A DNA stretch of 60,373 nt from Gracilariopsis chorda (taxonomy: Eukaryota; Rhodophyta; Florideophyceae; Gracilariales; Gracilariaceae). Where the stretch lies: assembly GCA_003194525.1 (NCBI GenBank), contig NBIV01000345.1:1-60373 (forward strand), in the 5' to 3' direction. Shown one piece after another: positions 41,210 through 52,916 of the stretch (position 1 is its first letter; each line of letters begins with the position of its first letter). The position numbers and the translations under genes are program-made. The notes under the pieces are model-generated. The model was not told where the DNA came from, did not search any database, and worked only from the letters and a program-made list of their open reading frames with translations.

Positions 41210-44200
41210 TTGAACTAATAAAATATGCTGACTACCGTTTACTCGTCGCCTGTCTGAACTTCACAATTTTGCCTCCTCTAACTATCCATTCAAGGTTGGA
41301 GATTCTTGTGGTGCAGGTATTGCACTATGATTGAAACGATCTACTAAAAATGGACCAAAGTATACCCCAATTGCAGGATGAACCCTTAAGTGACAAAACA
41401 GAGGCTTTCCCTCCACAGGCTTCTTGTGAACGTGGACGTATGCCCTTGCCATGATGGCAGGCCATGCATCCGAAATTTACATGCTTTGCTATCATGGCGG
41501 ACTGATGACCAGCACTACGCTAGATATAAGGTTTTGATCGCGTAGGTTATCCGCTGGTGTAGTCTCTTTGCTAAATTGTCCCGGGATTTGTCGCTCCTTG
41601 TCTTGTACGGTCACTACCGAGATTCCTTTCTACCTTGCATCTTGGTTCTTTGTCACAGTTTTTGCTATTCACTACATTGGCATTTCACGCCTGTGCTGGT
41701 ACTCTCGAGCTACGAACCCATTTCTTGTCCTCTTCTAACTAAGAAGGGGGCATATTAAGGACTGCCGTCGTCCGGTGTCGTTTTTTCGTGCAAGATGACA
41801 CTCACACTTCTCAACGAACCCTGCGTACCACACTCCCTCAATTTTTGTGACTCTTTGGAGTTGCCAGTACGATTATAGAGGACGATGAGTACACTATGGA
41901 GAGCCCCAGACTCCTGGGTTCCGCAATCAATTGCCGAAACATCTTCTTGACTAACCAGCCCCAGACCCTGGCTAGTGCAGGATCGTAGATTACTGAGAAT
42001 TCTGATGAATTACAGAGATTCAGATGATCTAAAAGGCTACCTGCGATAGTGGCAGTTTCAGGGCTTCCTTTTTGCAAATCCCTTTTTGTCCCAGCTTCTC
42101 ACAAGATCCTTGAGATAGCAAAAGGGTGGTGCCGATGATGCCATTTGATCTAGTGGTGCCATGCGCTTTCCAACCACTCCTTCTTCATTGCCAAATTACT
42201 TCTTTGATCTTGGGGAAGTAACTGCTGTTCTCACTCTCTCATAGCTTCTCTCCGTGGCTTCATCGAATGCAAGGTTAGTTACTTCAACGTTAACCTGTGA
42301 TGAAGAAAAAATGGTAGCAATAGATAGATTAGTAAACTCAGTATATACGGCTACAAACCGGGGCACATGATCTCTGGAGTTGATCGAAGTTCGTTTTGTA
42401 GTTTGCTGTAATATTCCTCAAGACCGCCAAAGTCTACCTGAGAGGCTTTAGAAGCACACAGAATATGGTTCCTGTTCATTCAATCCCGGCCTACCAGCAC
42501 ATCAATGGCCGGGGAATGGACATATGTCAAATACGTATTCCGAGTTGGACGTCCAGCCAACGTGGATAGACGTATGTGGTTCGGAAGCTAATCTTGAACA
42601 TCTGCAAATCTAGACAAAGCTGTAGACGCTTTACGCTTTTCCTGAGCAGTGGGCATATAATTGCCGTCCTCTGCGTTTCCTCGGACTCTAATGACAGGAT
42701 AGCATCGAACAGCTGGAACGCACGCTTCAACAGCAGACATGTTCGTGTAGGGAGACCCTTCTCTCTTCTTAGAATTAAACCTGGCACGCGTTGCAATATC
42801 TGTGTCCATTACTGAACATTTAGCATTGACCATAATGTTCAAACCAGTGAATCGTAGTCTATCTTACCGCTGTAATCCGTCTCGCAAGTTAAAAAACAGA
42901 CGTTGTAATCTACCGGAAGCCTTTTGCCTGGTCTTTGCAACCATTGTACAAAACGTTTGAGGGCTTTGGCAGAATGGAGGCTCTGCGTTTTTCATTAGGT
43001 TTGTCTGGGTTCTTTCCATCACGTGTTGAGTTGGGATTTGCGCTCCCAGGCTTTCCCCTTGTTCAAACAATACTTCTCAAAAGTCGTTGGATATTGATTC
43101 TGACTGCTTCTGCGCGTTTAATAAGTACAACATGTGCCAGTTTCGCATCTGATGCTACCAATGCAGATAAGGAACTTGAACGTCTATCTAAAGCATGAGA
43201 CTCGTATAGGAAGGCCTGATGAAAGATCACGTTTCTCCACTGGCTTCCAGACTTCGGAAGATACGATGCAGCTTCTGAGCTTATAGGTACGATATCATGA
43301 AGACAAAACCCCCACTTTATGAGCTTTTTCGATTTCTTATTTGCAACAAATGACCTACGTGGAAAACAAAACCAACCAACTGTGACGATGACTTCATATT
43401 TTAATGTTTTTGTGTTCGAAACAAACCATGCACTGCCCTTTCGTCGTTTAGGATGTATGCGATGTCCTTATCGGTCTGCTGAAAACTTTCCTTACATACC
43501 TATAAGCGAAAAAGATTGTGAACCGGACGGGATCGTGGTGGAGAGGCTCCGCGAATAGCACCGCAAGAAACGCGTGGTATACTCGAGGCAGAAGATGACC
43601 AGGAGCCACCGACGGAACCGTTTTGGTCTCGAAGAAACTACACGGAAACTTTCTCTTCGAAGGTCAACAATGAAGTTCTCCGGGGCCTAGTCAGGTAACA
43701 TCCCGTGATTTATCTTGAATCTTTTCCAAGGGCCATTGATGTCGAACCTCTCCGCAAATGATCTGCTACCAAAGGGCTCATCCACATTTCTCGTTGAGTC
43801 TCTCCCTTCGTGCTCAGTATCACTCGCTTCATCTCTCTCTTGAACTTTATGAATGCGCCGCTTCTGTGCGTACCGCTCAGTTCTGACCACGCGTTGGGCT
43901 TGCCATATTCTTTTAGAATAGCGCAGCCATCCTGATTAATCATATCAAAAGTCAGTATGTGAATAACATAAGAAACATAGCATCCTGTTCTGCACTTTCG
44001 TTACCGGCATGTTCGGATCTAGGACTTATATTAGAAGTAGCAGTTCGTCTGGATGAACTTCAGTTCTCCTCGTGATGTCCTGTGCTCTGCGTAGTGTTCT
44101 CGTGACGGCTGCCCGAACTCGTCGTTGTGGGATCCTAGAAAAGTTCATGGCCCCATTCGAAGATCCTTGATGTCTTCAATTGATAGCTCGTCTGTATCCT

Positions 44201-44490
44201 CAGCTGCACCCCTAAAATATTTCTTAGAAACCTGAGCACAATATTCCTTAGACACTGATGGGCAGAAGAAAGTTAGTGTTTGCTGCTTCCGTAAGGGTCG
44301 ATAGAGTTCCCAAAAAAGGTACTCACAATGTTTTGTTTGCAGTAGTTCTATATAGCAGAGAATGTTTTAGTCGAAACCGCTTGACGATGCGAATCATTTT
44401 GGGTCTCTTTCTTGACTCCGGTGGTACAGAACGCGCTCTGTAATTTGTTCCTTTGTTCCCGGCACAGAACCCGTACCATTAATCTCACTG
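41210..44490. other. 3.3 kb without a recognised gene
   Basis: Short open frames only (41576-41758, 41838-42077, 42527-42842, 43687-43943). Minus strand near 42680-42590 reads GNAEDGNYMPTAQEKRKAS, a possible coding scrap. No domain is recognised. Confidence 0.35.
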
Positions 44491-44499
44491 TTGCTTTAC

Positions 44500-45420
44500 T
44501 AAACTTAGATCAGCATTTGATTATTAAAACTTCCTATAGGCTGCATCTTCTGAAGTCAAAAAGTTATGGAGCTTCATGCAGAACACGACTATCTGAGTGC
44601 TTTTCTATAGGTCGAGTATCAAATCACTTTTCATTATTCTCCAATTCGATACCAGAGCTTCAAATGCCTGTCCCACGATAATTCTCAATGACAACATAAA
44701 ATAGTTGAAAGGTACCTCGTCCGCTCCAGCTATGGAGCTTGGAACCAGTGTAATCAATATCTCCGAAAAGTTGAATGCTTTATCGCATACAATCTAATGA
44801 CTTGTAGAAAGTCCTTTCTCTTTCAGAAACCGCCCAAGCTCTGATAAGTTGTGATAGAGAGAGTCATTAGTGGATCCAACGCACTTGATGGATACAGAGA
44901 CAAATTTTAGTCGAAAGATATCAGCGCCTGTACAGGCAGTGCATGATAGCTCTGCAATAGAACTACGCAGTTTTTTGATACTTTTCGGCCATTTTGAGGG
45001 GATTTAGGATGCCATCAAGTGCACCTATGCAACGTGTCAAAGAAACTGGTATGCATTGAAATTTCCTAAATCCATCTGCAAGCCTTCTTGTTTCTTCCTC
45101 CGATCAAGGCAGTACGTCAATCTTCAACCTTTTCCAATAACACCGCAACTCAGATGAGAATTCAATTCTGTTTGAGTGGCCAATGTCTTGATATTTTCCT
45201 CCTGATATTACACGAAGAGTTATTTCAAGCCGTATAACTGGGGCAATGACTGCATTACCCGGTCCTCGTGGAGTTTCAAAGTCATTTATGAGGCCAAACT
45301 GTACATTTTCTAAAAGTCTGACAAAGCTTTCTCGTGTTATACGAAGCAGTCTTTTGAAACTTCAAGCGGTGTGTCCAAATCTTATTTCTTCGTCATTTTG
45401 CGGATTTATTTAACACAATC
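44500..45420 (-). pseudogene. PIF/Harbinger-like transposase remnant (copy C)
   Basis: Read on the minus strand, the N-terminal block FKRLLRITRESFVRLLENVQ near 45360 and VIRLEITLRVISGGKYQDIG near 45210 match the helical region before the nuclease. Then come CIGALDGILNP (first Asp) near 45020, KCVGSTNDSLYHNLSELGRF near 44850, IVCDKAFNFSEILITLVP, and NYFMLSLRIIVGQAFEALVS near 44690, where the catalytic Glu of related copies reads Gly. The frame changes more than once and stops are present. It is related to copy B at 47.1 kb (shared KCVGSTxDSL block) rather than to copy A. Confidence 0.7.
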
Positions 45421-45424
45421 TGGG

Positions 45425-46100
45425 AAGCAATGATGGATTCTTTCTTCCCAACTTCGGGTTTTGGATTGATTTTGCTAGAGCAAACATCCAAGCAAGATTG
45501 CCTGATTAATGTTCAAGCGGGCGGCTATTTGCAAGGATCGACGTTGGATAGTGTTCGTTTCGGTCACGGCAAGAGCGATATTACACGTGCACTTTGGTAC
45601 CAAAGATTTGAAGATGATCAAAAATTAGCAGCATAAGCACCGTTCCTATGATGGAGGCACATTATAAACACAACTGGAATTAGTTCTTGGGCGATGGCAC
45701 CTGGCTCGATCAAATGGCCTTTACAAAATTTTAAGAGGTCTTATAAGAGCCAAAATAATTTGGCGACGACGATTGTCTACGTTCTACAGTATCTGCTGAC
45801 ATGCGCATGGAGAAGAGGATGAATACTCTTCGGAGTCTGAGTAGTATTCATACCCTGAAGTTCAGTCATGCAGAGGCCTGACAATTTTGAGCTGATGTGC
45901 TTTTTCACATTGAAGTGCAACGCCCTCAGGGAGGGATTCCTGGTACTTGATCGTTTTCCCGATAGTATCGGTTGTGTAGTGTGTATATGAACTACGCCCC
46001 ACAATGGTGGGTATGGACACGTGGGACACGGTTTTGGGTCAATTGGCGGTTGGCCACAGTAGTGGATGTTGCCACGAAATTTGGAGTATTTAAGTTGATT
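45425..46100. other. Between transposase remnants, no gene recognised
   Basis: A 68-codon plus frame (45430-45636) has no motif. The sequence may belong to the decayed elements on either side. Confidence 0.3.
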
Positions 46101-46139
46101 TTATTTATTATTTCCACACCCATTTCTGGGAAGCTAGTA

Positions 46140-46790
46140 CTTAGTGCGACGGCGTGCTGCCGTCGCACCAGTAAACCTTCCCCAAACAAGGGACCCCAAC
46201 CTGGGGAATTGGCTCTAGTTGTTACTGCTTGCGCGCGTGCTCAACTCCTCCTTGGAGGGAAACGCCGTGAACCACAGGACATCTAACCCCCTTGCACCTC
46301 TAAAGGGACCCATCACTGGGAGTCATATTATTCCAATTGCATTGGTGCTTCCCCCTGTATAGGGATATTGTTACCGGCATCGCCGTTCGCCCCGTCGCTC
46401 TCGCGACTCACTTCGTCCTCTCTTCCTCTTCTTCGCCCTTCTTTTTTACCCTCTTTAGGGTAGCACGTCCCACTATCCGCGGACCTCGTGTGCGCATCCG
46501 CTCACACACGCCCACTTACGTGGAAACCTACCTCTGGCGAGGACGCATTCCCGCTCTCGCGGATACAGATTCTTGTCCTAAACCCTGTTGCGCTAGTCGC
46601 GAAGGGTGGCCTCGGTCTTACAAACCGGCTTCGCCGTGCCAGCCCTAAAGGGGCTCTACCCAACTGGGTTCACCTCCACGGAGGAAAGATCCCGAACGTC
46701 TTTCGGTGTTTCTCCCCTTTGGGTCGTTGCACCACACACATCTGTTAAAAGTTTGGCTCAAAACTCTGCAAGTCAGTACCACTGGTACGC
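46140..46790 (+). repeat. Hairpin-rich dispersed repeat, copy 2
   Basis: It holds many short stems: GTGCGACGGC..GCCGTCGCAC (46142-46166), CCCCAACCTGGGG, CTCCTCCTTGGAGG, AGCCCTAAAGGGGCT, CCTCCACGGAGG. All three plus frames stay open for long stretches (45972-46286, 46337-46648, 46488-46748, 46606-46863), an effect of GC-rich, stop-poor sequence. The 3' part (46595-46740) resembles copy 1 at 9310-9455. Function is unknown. Confidence 0.6.
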
Positions 46791-47127
46791 CCCAGAACAC
46801 CATTTGGGAGTGGCCCTCATAAAGGACCTCTTTCTTTTTCTACCTCCTTTCTCCTCCCCGTAGATAGATCCTATCTCACATCTTCCAACCATGATCTCTC
46901 CAGTGGACAACAGCCATTCTAATACTTGTGCAAACGACTAACCTTTTTCCGCATGCATCCTATCTTCATATGCGTTATTCTGCATGTCACGCATTGAAGA
47001 CCAGCGCTTAATCACGCTGGATTACACACCGCAAAACTCATTTTCCGTAGATAGGTTTCTACAAAATCGCACATTCCACCATCTGTAACTCGTTGACACG
47101 TCACCTTCGAGCCCATTATCAACTTTT

Positions 47128-47990
47128 TTGAGCGACCTCACGTTTAAGCGATGCTATTGCATGAGCCGTAAATCGTTTCGTAAACTGGTGCACTTGCTCT
47201 CTCCTATCATATCAAAAAGTGAAGAGCTGCGAAGACGATCTGGACTTCTAACCCTTTCCACGGAAATGCAACCAGGCATAACCTTAATTAGACTTGCAGG
47301 TGGGGGGTTTAGCACGATACATCAATTGTTCTGAACGCAACGTTCCACTTTGTATAGTGTTTTCGAAGAAACTTGCAGCAAATTGTCTATCATACTAATC
47401 CTTCCCGAAATTACCGCCCAATCGGAAGCACTAGAACAGCTTTTAAACAGATTCATACTATCAGGATCAAAATTCAGCCCATCCACTGGCTGCATCAGAG
47501 AAATTGATGCATTCTCAAATGAGATAAAGCCACTTGAGGTAAACGCTCCGAAATATTGGTGCCAAAAGGGTTACTAACCAAAACCTGTTCAAGCATTTGT
47601 GGACTCTGGGTGCAGATGTTTATTTGCTTCTGCAAAATGCGTTGGGTCTACTCATGACTCTTTGCCATACTCCTCTACAAAATTTGCCGAGTAACTGAAT
47701 AGCCAGAAACTTCCCGTAGAAGTTTGGATTATTGGTGATGAAGCACATGTCTGTACTGATAATCTTATTACACCAGTACTGCCTTCACAGGTTTCATATA
47801 AGAAATCGTTTAACTTTTTCTTGTCTCCTTTGCGCATTCACATTGAGCAGGGTTTAGAAAGCTTAGTTGCAAGGTGGAAGATATTGCAGAGTCGTCTTAA
47901 CTATTCGGTGAGTATGAGCGCAAGCCGTATTATTCTGTGCACGAAACTTGAGAATTTTTCATCGATGAAGGCGAACAAAAGCTGCGGTCG
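47128..47990 (+). pseudogene. PIF/Harbinger-like transposase (copy B)
   Basis: A single plus-strand frame from 47128 runs about 285 codons with three stops: TGA at 47332-47334, TAA at 47575-47577 and TAA near 47695. It reads RCYCMSRKSFRKLVHLLSPI, STEMQPGITLIRLAGGGFST, YSVFEETCSKLS, GCIREIDAFSNEIKP (first Asp), PKYWCQKGY, KCVGSTHDSLPYSSTKFAE, VWIIGDEAHVCTDNLITPVL (GDEA, second Asp) and IHIEQGLESLVARWKILQS (catalytic Glu). All three catalytic residues are kept, so decay is by nonsense mutation. It has the same family block as copy C, which lies 1.7 kb away in the opposite orientation. No terminal repeats were identified. Confidence 0.8.
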
Positions 47991-47999
47991 TTTTCGGTA

Positions 48000-49320
48000 G
48001 GAGCATTCGAAGATCATACAATGATATTCTGAAGAGTTATGCTATCTGTAAGGAAAGAATTTATATGATGGCATCTTTAGAAAATGAAAGGTCTTCTAGT
48101 TTACTGGTGGCACGGTCTACATTGAACCGGTGCAAAATGGTCAAAATCGTGCAAGGCCGCAATCTGCGCAGCCTAGAATTGACAGGAGTGCTGGTGCTCT
48201 GATCACCATTGGTAGGAAAATTGTTGTGTGTGGAATTTTCAGGTCCGTATACATCACTTAAGACACTACTTCTTTTTGTTATCTGACATAAATCGACTTC
48301 ATTTGTCTTTATGCTCTCCGAACAGTGCAATGGTCTGCCATGTTTGTCGAAGCAGCCACCATCTGGCCCGAGTGCTTCTGTTGGTTGTTTTAACATGAAA
48401 CATAATCATCTTTCAGCCAACATCAGCGCACTAGGGCATAACTCACCGCGACTCATTACGAGGATCATCTAAGTTGGGAAACTGATGCTCAGAGGCTGAC
48501 GAAAATGTCGAACGCCATTGCCTAGACCTGGTGGTCTTCTCTTTCTCGAGATGGGGTGTTCCTCGAGTTTCCAGTGCCCCCAGGAGTCAAGATGTGCAGC
48601 GCTCTATGTCCTGCGCACAATGAAGGATGCACGCGTATGCGTCGTTGCGACAGGGAAGTATTCAACGCTGTTTTATGGACATTCGAAATACCTGAAAGTT
48701 ATATTTCTGGCATTTCCAAAGAATTGAGACCCTTCATCAAAGATCCGCGAGCGAATCAAATCACGCTGGTGTCCACTGGACATACGGTCACTAAATCATC
48801 GGCCCCGATGAATGCTCTGCTCCTGGCTTCCTGGAGCCGTGACCAGTTAACACCGATAACGATAGGAGTGGATGATGTCCACATGGAGTTTGCTCCCCAG
48901 CCAAAAGGGCCATGCTCAATATCAGTGCCCGCACTGATACCTACGGAACGAGACAGTGGCTCCAGCGCACTTCTGGATGCCTCAAAGGCACTTCGAGTGA
49001 CCAACTTCGCTGAAATTCAGGCTTTGGTGGGCTTTTCATTTTTGGCCATTGCCGACTACTCCGCATGGACAAGACTCTTCTGCTTCAGAGGAACCCCTTT
49101 CTTCTTTAGGTGGCGATACCGCCTCTGGTGGGCCGCGTTCTGTCCCTCAAGTCGATCTCATCGATAGTGATGAGAACATCAGCTCTTAGTTGGAAGAAGG
49201 ATGGTCTTATAGGAAAGTAGTTTTGCACTCAAAACCTTTTCTTGTATTTAAATTAGCAATAATACGAGCGATGCGCACTCCAGGTCCAGAGAGAGACAAA
49301 GCCCTTTACACGCTTGTCAG
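48000..49320. other. Doubtful open frames, no recognised gene
   Basis: A 203-codon plus frame at 48556-49167 (HNEGCTRMRRCDREVFNAVL near its start, aromatic-rich end) and a 111-codon minus frame at 48061-48396 show no domain. Either could be a small unknown gene. Confidence 0.25.
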
Positions 49321-49324
49321 AATT

Positions 49325-49561
49325 TGACATTGTCTCCCCCGGATTCGGGGTTTCCAAGATTGTTTCGCCACTCACGTAGGGCAGGGGAGGGTGTGCACAC
49401 CCTCATTGGGGCTGACGACTCCTTCGGCGAAGCTTAGTTCCGGTTAGAAGTCACTGTGCGACTTTAAGAGAAGGCTGGAGAGCCTTAGAGGGCTGCCCAG
49501 AAGACCAGATAGTCTTTTGATCGGGAGCGGGCGTCAACGCCTCCTTATAGAGCCATCAGGC
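49325..49561 (-). repeat. Hairpin-rich segment beside the gypsy LTR
   Basis: Dense small stems: CCCCGGATTCGGGG, the perfect palindrome GAGGGTGTGCACACCCTC near 49387, CTTCGGCGAAG, GGCTGGAGAGCC and GGCGTCAACGCC. In style it resembles the repeats at 9.1 and 46.2 kb. I could not align it convincingly to them. Confidence 0.5.
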
Positions 49562-50213
49562 TATTAGGAACAGAGGTTCAGTGGTTGAAATGGGTGGAAG
49601 TCGATGGTAATGATCCGAGTTAGACGTTCGGAACATCCATCGTGGTTTATATAGAGCTTCTAGTCTAGTTCTATCAGTGCCACTAGTCGATGAGAATTCA
49701 TCCGAGTTAGACGGTATGACCCTTGGTCTTCGTGCTGGCCCCCGTACGCGACTGGTTTACCGGGTTCAGTGCCAGATCTAGCCGTTTGATGACTTGACAA
49801 ATTCCATCAATGCTGATGACTTGTCATCAGGCAAGGTTTAAATGATCTGGCATGGACCCAGGTTGCCAGTGATTACTTGGCACGACTGCCTCGGGAATTT
49901 TCCAGGACCGTTCGATCTATGCTGTACCGCGTGACGTGTCTGTCAACGTTTTTTGTACTAGGCAAAGTGTACTTTACATCCAATTAATTCACGTGGTCAA
50001 CCAAGACTTCTTTGACATGAAAATGTTTTCATGTCATATTGCCAGGGTGTCACGAAGATGTCAACTGGGCTTTGAGGCCACTTTCACATGGCAAATGGGT
50101 AACTGATTTCTTTTGCAGATCGAGTAGAATAAAACTAGCTGATTTTTGCACGTTGGAACTGATGCTAGAGTCAACTATAGTCAAAGAAAGGTAAAAAATA
50201 ACTAATTCTAACA
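49562..50213 (-). repeat. Gypsy 3' LTR
   Basis: 652 bp, alignable end to end with 55351-56002. A TATATAA box read on the minus strand lies at 49648-49654. An internal palindrome, GACATGAAAA..TTTTCATGTC, lies near 50016-50039. Confidence 0.93.
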
Positions 50214-50716
50214 TCACTTTCCCCTAACAGTAGAGTCGACCCGACTCGTGACGAAGATTTTCTTAGATTTGCACAAACCCAGACTCGGGAGAAACCGGGA
50301 ACAGGTCGCGCTGTTTCAGGTTCCAAGGTGAATGGGACTTGACCTTCATCCTCGAAGCGGTTCAGGATTTCACCAATTTTCTGCGTAGAACTTCGTTCAC
50401 CCGTGAGGTATCCATAACGCGCGACCATATACTATAAGATATGCATTTCGAATGTATCGTCCAAAATCGTCAGAATTCCACCATCATAGTTGAAGAATAG
50501 TAGGTGCAGCAGTTTGTCATTCTCGTCGGTGCAGAAGGGTCCACGGTGTTGGGAGAATGAGAACGAGATATGAGAGGCTGCCCAGAAAAGACGTAGCATG
50601 ACTGCTTCAATTCCAGTGATTTCACCCATCCAGTGGTATAAAGATCTTCCGCCGAGGTTGATATTATTGTAAAACTCTCCCGCGTCTTCGACATTGGTAT
50701 TCTGATTCATCTTCAA
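50171..50716 (-). pseudogene. Extra ORF between chromodomain and 3' LTR
   Basis: One frame of about 180 codons with a single TAG at 50432-50434. It starts MKMNQNTNVEDAGEFYNNIN, continues SLYHWMGEITGIEAVMLRLF and CTDENDKLLHLLFFNYDGGI, and after the stop RYGYLTGERSSTQKIGEILN and RFEDEGQVPF. It runs slightly into the LTR. No domain is recognised, and it has no envelope-like signal or membrane segments. Confidence 0.5.
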
Positions 50717-50751
50717 GGTTTGTTGAGACGGGGATGCTTAGGTCCTTCTCG

Positions 50752-50937
50752 CTATGAGTCCGTTCGTCTTTTTATACTGCCGGAGAAGTGCTTTGCAGTT
50801 CTTGAGGTCTCTTTCTTCATCCAAGTGTTCTCATGAATTGGGTATCCAAGCCATTTGACAAGAAATCCAAATCGTCTGGCCCGTTTTCTGTGGTTGACAA
50901 TACATTCTACTTCATATTCTTCTGTCCCATCCTTCAA
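50752..50937 (-). pseudogene. Chromodomain at integrase C-terminus
   Basis: EEYEVECIVNHRKRARRFGF, LVKWLGYPIHENTW is a typical chromodomain (W-x-x-YP-x-x-x-x-W). It places the element among chromoviruses, whose chromodomains are thought to direct insertion to marked chromatin. Confidence 0.85.
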
Positions 50938-50985
50938 TTTAACCGGGGTGGGATGATCTGGCTCGGGACGAATTGGTTTATCTTC

Positions 50986-52080
50986 TCAGTAAGGCTTGAG
51001 AACACTAGCGTGGAACACATCATGAATTTTTGACTTTAGTGTGTGACTCAAGTCTAGACAAAATCTTACTGGACAAAGTTTTTCTGTGATCCTGAACGGT
51101 CCACAGTATCGGATTCGTAGTTTAGACTTCTTTCCCATGTGGTTCGCATTGAGGTTTTTTTGTGGACAACATGACTTTATGTCCCACTTGGAATATGCAG
51201 GGGGACCGATTCTTATCTGTGTATGACTTGGAGTAACGGTTCTGTTTTTCAATCTGTGTTCTTGCTTCAATGGTTGCTTGCTTCATGGTTTCTATGAACT
51301 TCAGAGCTGCATCTTTTTCTGAAATGATAGTATCGAGCGGTAGTACTCTTGGGTGGTCCCCATACGTTAAGAAGAAGGGTGTAAACTTTGTGGTTGAGTT
51401 CTCTGACGAGTTGTATGCTACTTCTAATTCTATGAGGTGTTCATCCCAATTAGATTACTTAAGGTTGACGTATGCTCTAATCATTTCTTCAATTTTTTGT
51501 TCATTACCTCGGTTTGACCGTCTTTCTGTGGGTGATATTCTGTTGATGTCCTTATCTTAGTACCGACGAGACGGAATAGTTCTTTCCAAACGTTGCTCAT
51601 AAAAATCTTGTCCCTGTCGGATATAATTATTTCGAAGAGGCCATGATGTCTGCATTTGTGTTTGAAATAGAGTTCTGCAGTCTGGACTGCAGTGACACCT
51701 GATGTTGTGGGGTAATTCTGATCAACTTGGATAGGCGGTCTACTACGACGTACAATGCACTGTTCCCATGTTTCTTTTTGGGAAACGGTGTGATGAAGTC
51801 CATTGTAATTTGGGCGCACTCCTTTCTCGGAGGAGTTAGTGGTTGTATTTGACCCTTGGGTTTCTTGGTTCCTGATTTGGTTTGTTGACGCTTCAGACAT
51901 GAGTAGACGTATTTCCTAATCGTTTGGCGTAGCGATTTCTAGTGGTATAATCTGCGAATCTTTTCATATGTTTTCTTAAATGCTAAGTGAGCTAATATAA
52001 GTTGATCGTGGTAGTCTTGTAGTTTCTTTAGTCTTACTTCTCCTTTTGGTGCGCAGAGTCGTCCGAACCTATACAGTAAT
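50986..52080 (-). pseudogene. Gypsy integrase
   Basis: A decayed zinc-binding region near 52000 (YHDQLILAHLAFKKTYEKIR) precedes the core. The core has MDFITPFPKKKHGNSALYVV near 51800, then IIISDRDKIFMSNVWKELF and YHPQKDGQTEVMNKKLKK (51600-51481), giving the three catalytic residues in different frames. The C-terminal GPF domain is at 51270-50986: KLRIRYCGPFRITEKLCPVR, then KIHDVFHASVLKPY. Confidence 0.85.
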
Positions 52081-52091
52081 CCGTTTTGTTT

Positions 52092-52692
52092 TTAGAATGT
52101 TCCCTGCGGAGATTTGTATAGGTTTCTGAATGCCTTGTCGTTCATATATCCGTTGATGAATGCGCGCGTATCCTTTTTGGATACATCACCAAGCTGGGAT
52201 ATACCATTGGCTTTGGAGATTCTGATACTTGCTTCCTGAAGTAGTGACCGGTTAGTTGCTTCAGGGTTCTCAGCTTGTTTCAGGTAACTTGAAAGAGCAT
52301 CTACGACAACGTTGGACTGTTCTGTGATCGGCTGAAAACAGAAGTCAAATTCAACGATTTTTTCCAGCCAGCATACCTGTCTTTGAGATAGGTTCGGTTG
52401 AGATTCTAGATACTTCAAAGGGTAGTGGTCAGTGCAAACTGTAATTTTTTGGCCGTGAAGGTACAGTCCTCATCGTATTTATCACCCCCAAGAGTTCTCT
52501 TTCGTAGGCTGCGTAACGCGGTTCGGCGGCATTTAATATTCTTGATGAAAATGCTACAGGTCGTTTAACATTGTTTTCAACCTTTTCCATAATGGCCCCA
52601 ATGGCATATTGAGAACCTTCAGTAGTAACGATGATGAGTAATTTTGGGTCAAAGTGCCTTAGTACTGGTGTTCTCATGATAGCTTTCTTCAA
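52092..52692 (-). pseudogene. Gypsy RNase H
   Basis: Minus frames 52692-52429 and 52418-52092 read MRTPVLRHFDPKLLIIVTTE, AIGAIMEKVENN, RPVAFSSRILNAAEPRYAAY, ERELLGVI, then SQRQVCWLEKIVEFDFCFQP and NVVVDALSS. The expected TDAS motif reads TTEGS, so a catalytic Asp is lost. A frame break separates the halves. Confidence 0.8.
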
Positions 52693-52916
52693 GGAATCAG
52701 AACTTTCAGTTTGTTCTTGTTTCCGTTCAAAATCAGATTTTCAGCATAGTTTGGCCAAGGATTTCGATATTTCGGAACATTTCTTGATAACCTTCGGTAG
52801 TAGTTTACTAATCCCAGAAATGCCTGGACGTCGTTCTTGGTTTTCGGTGTACTCCAATTCAAGATTGCATCAACCTTCTGCACTCACAATGTGTCCAAGA
52901 TACTCAACTTTCTGCT

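Noticed and set aside
46337..46863. Overlapping plus-strand ORFs as a protein gene
   Set aside because: All three frames are open, which reflects stop-poor hairpin sequence. The similarity to 9.3 kb is at least as good at DNA level.
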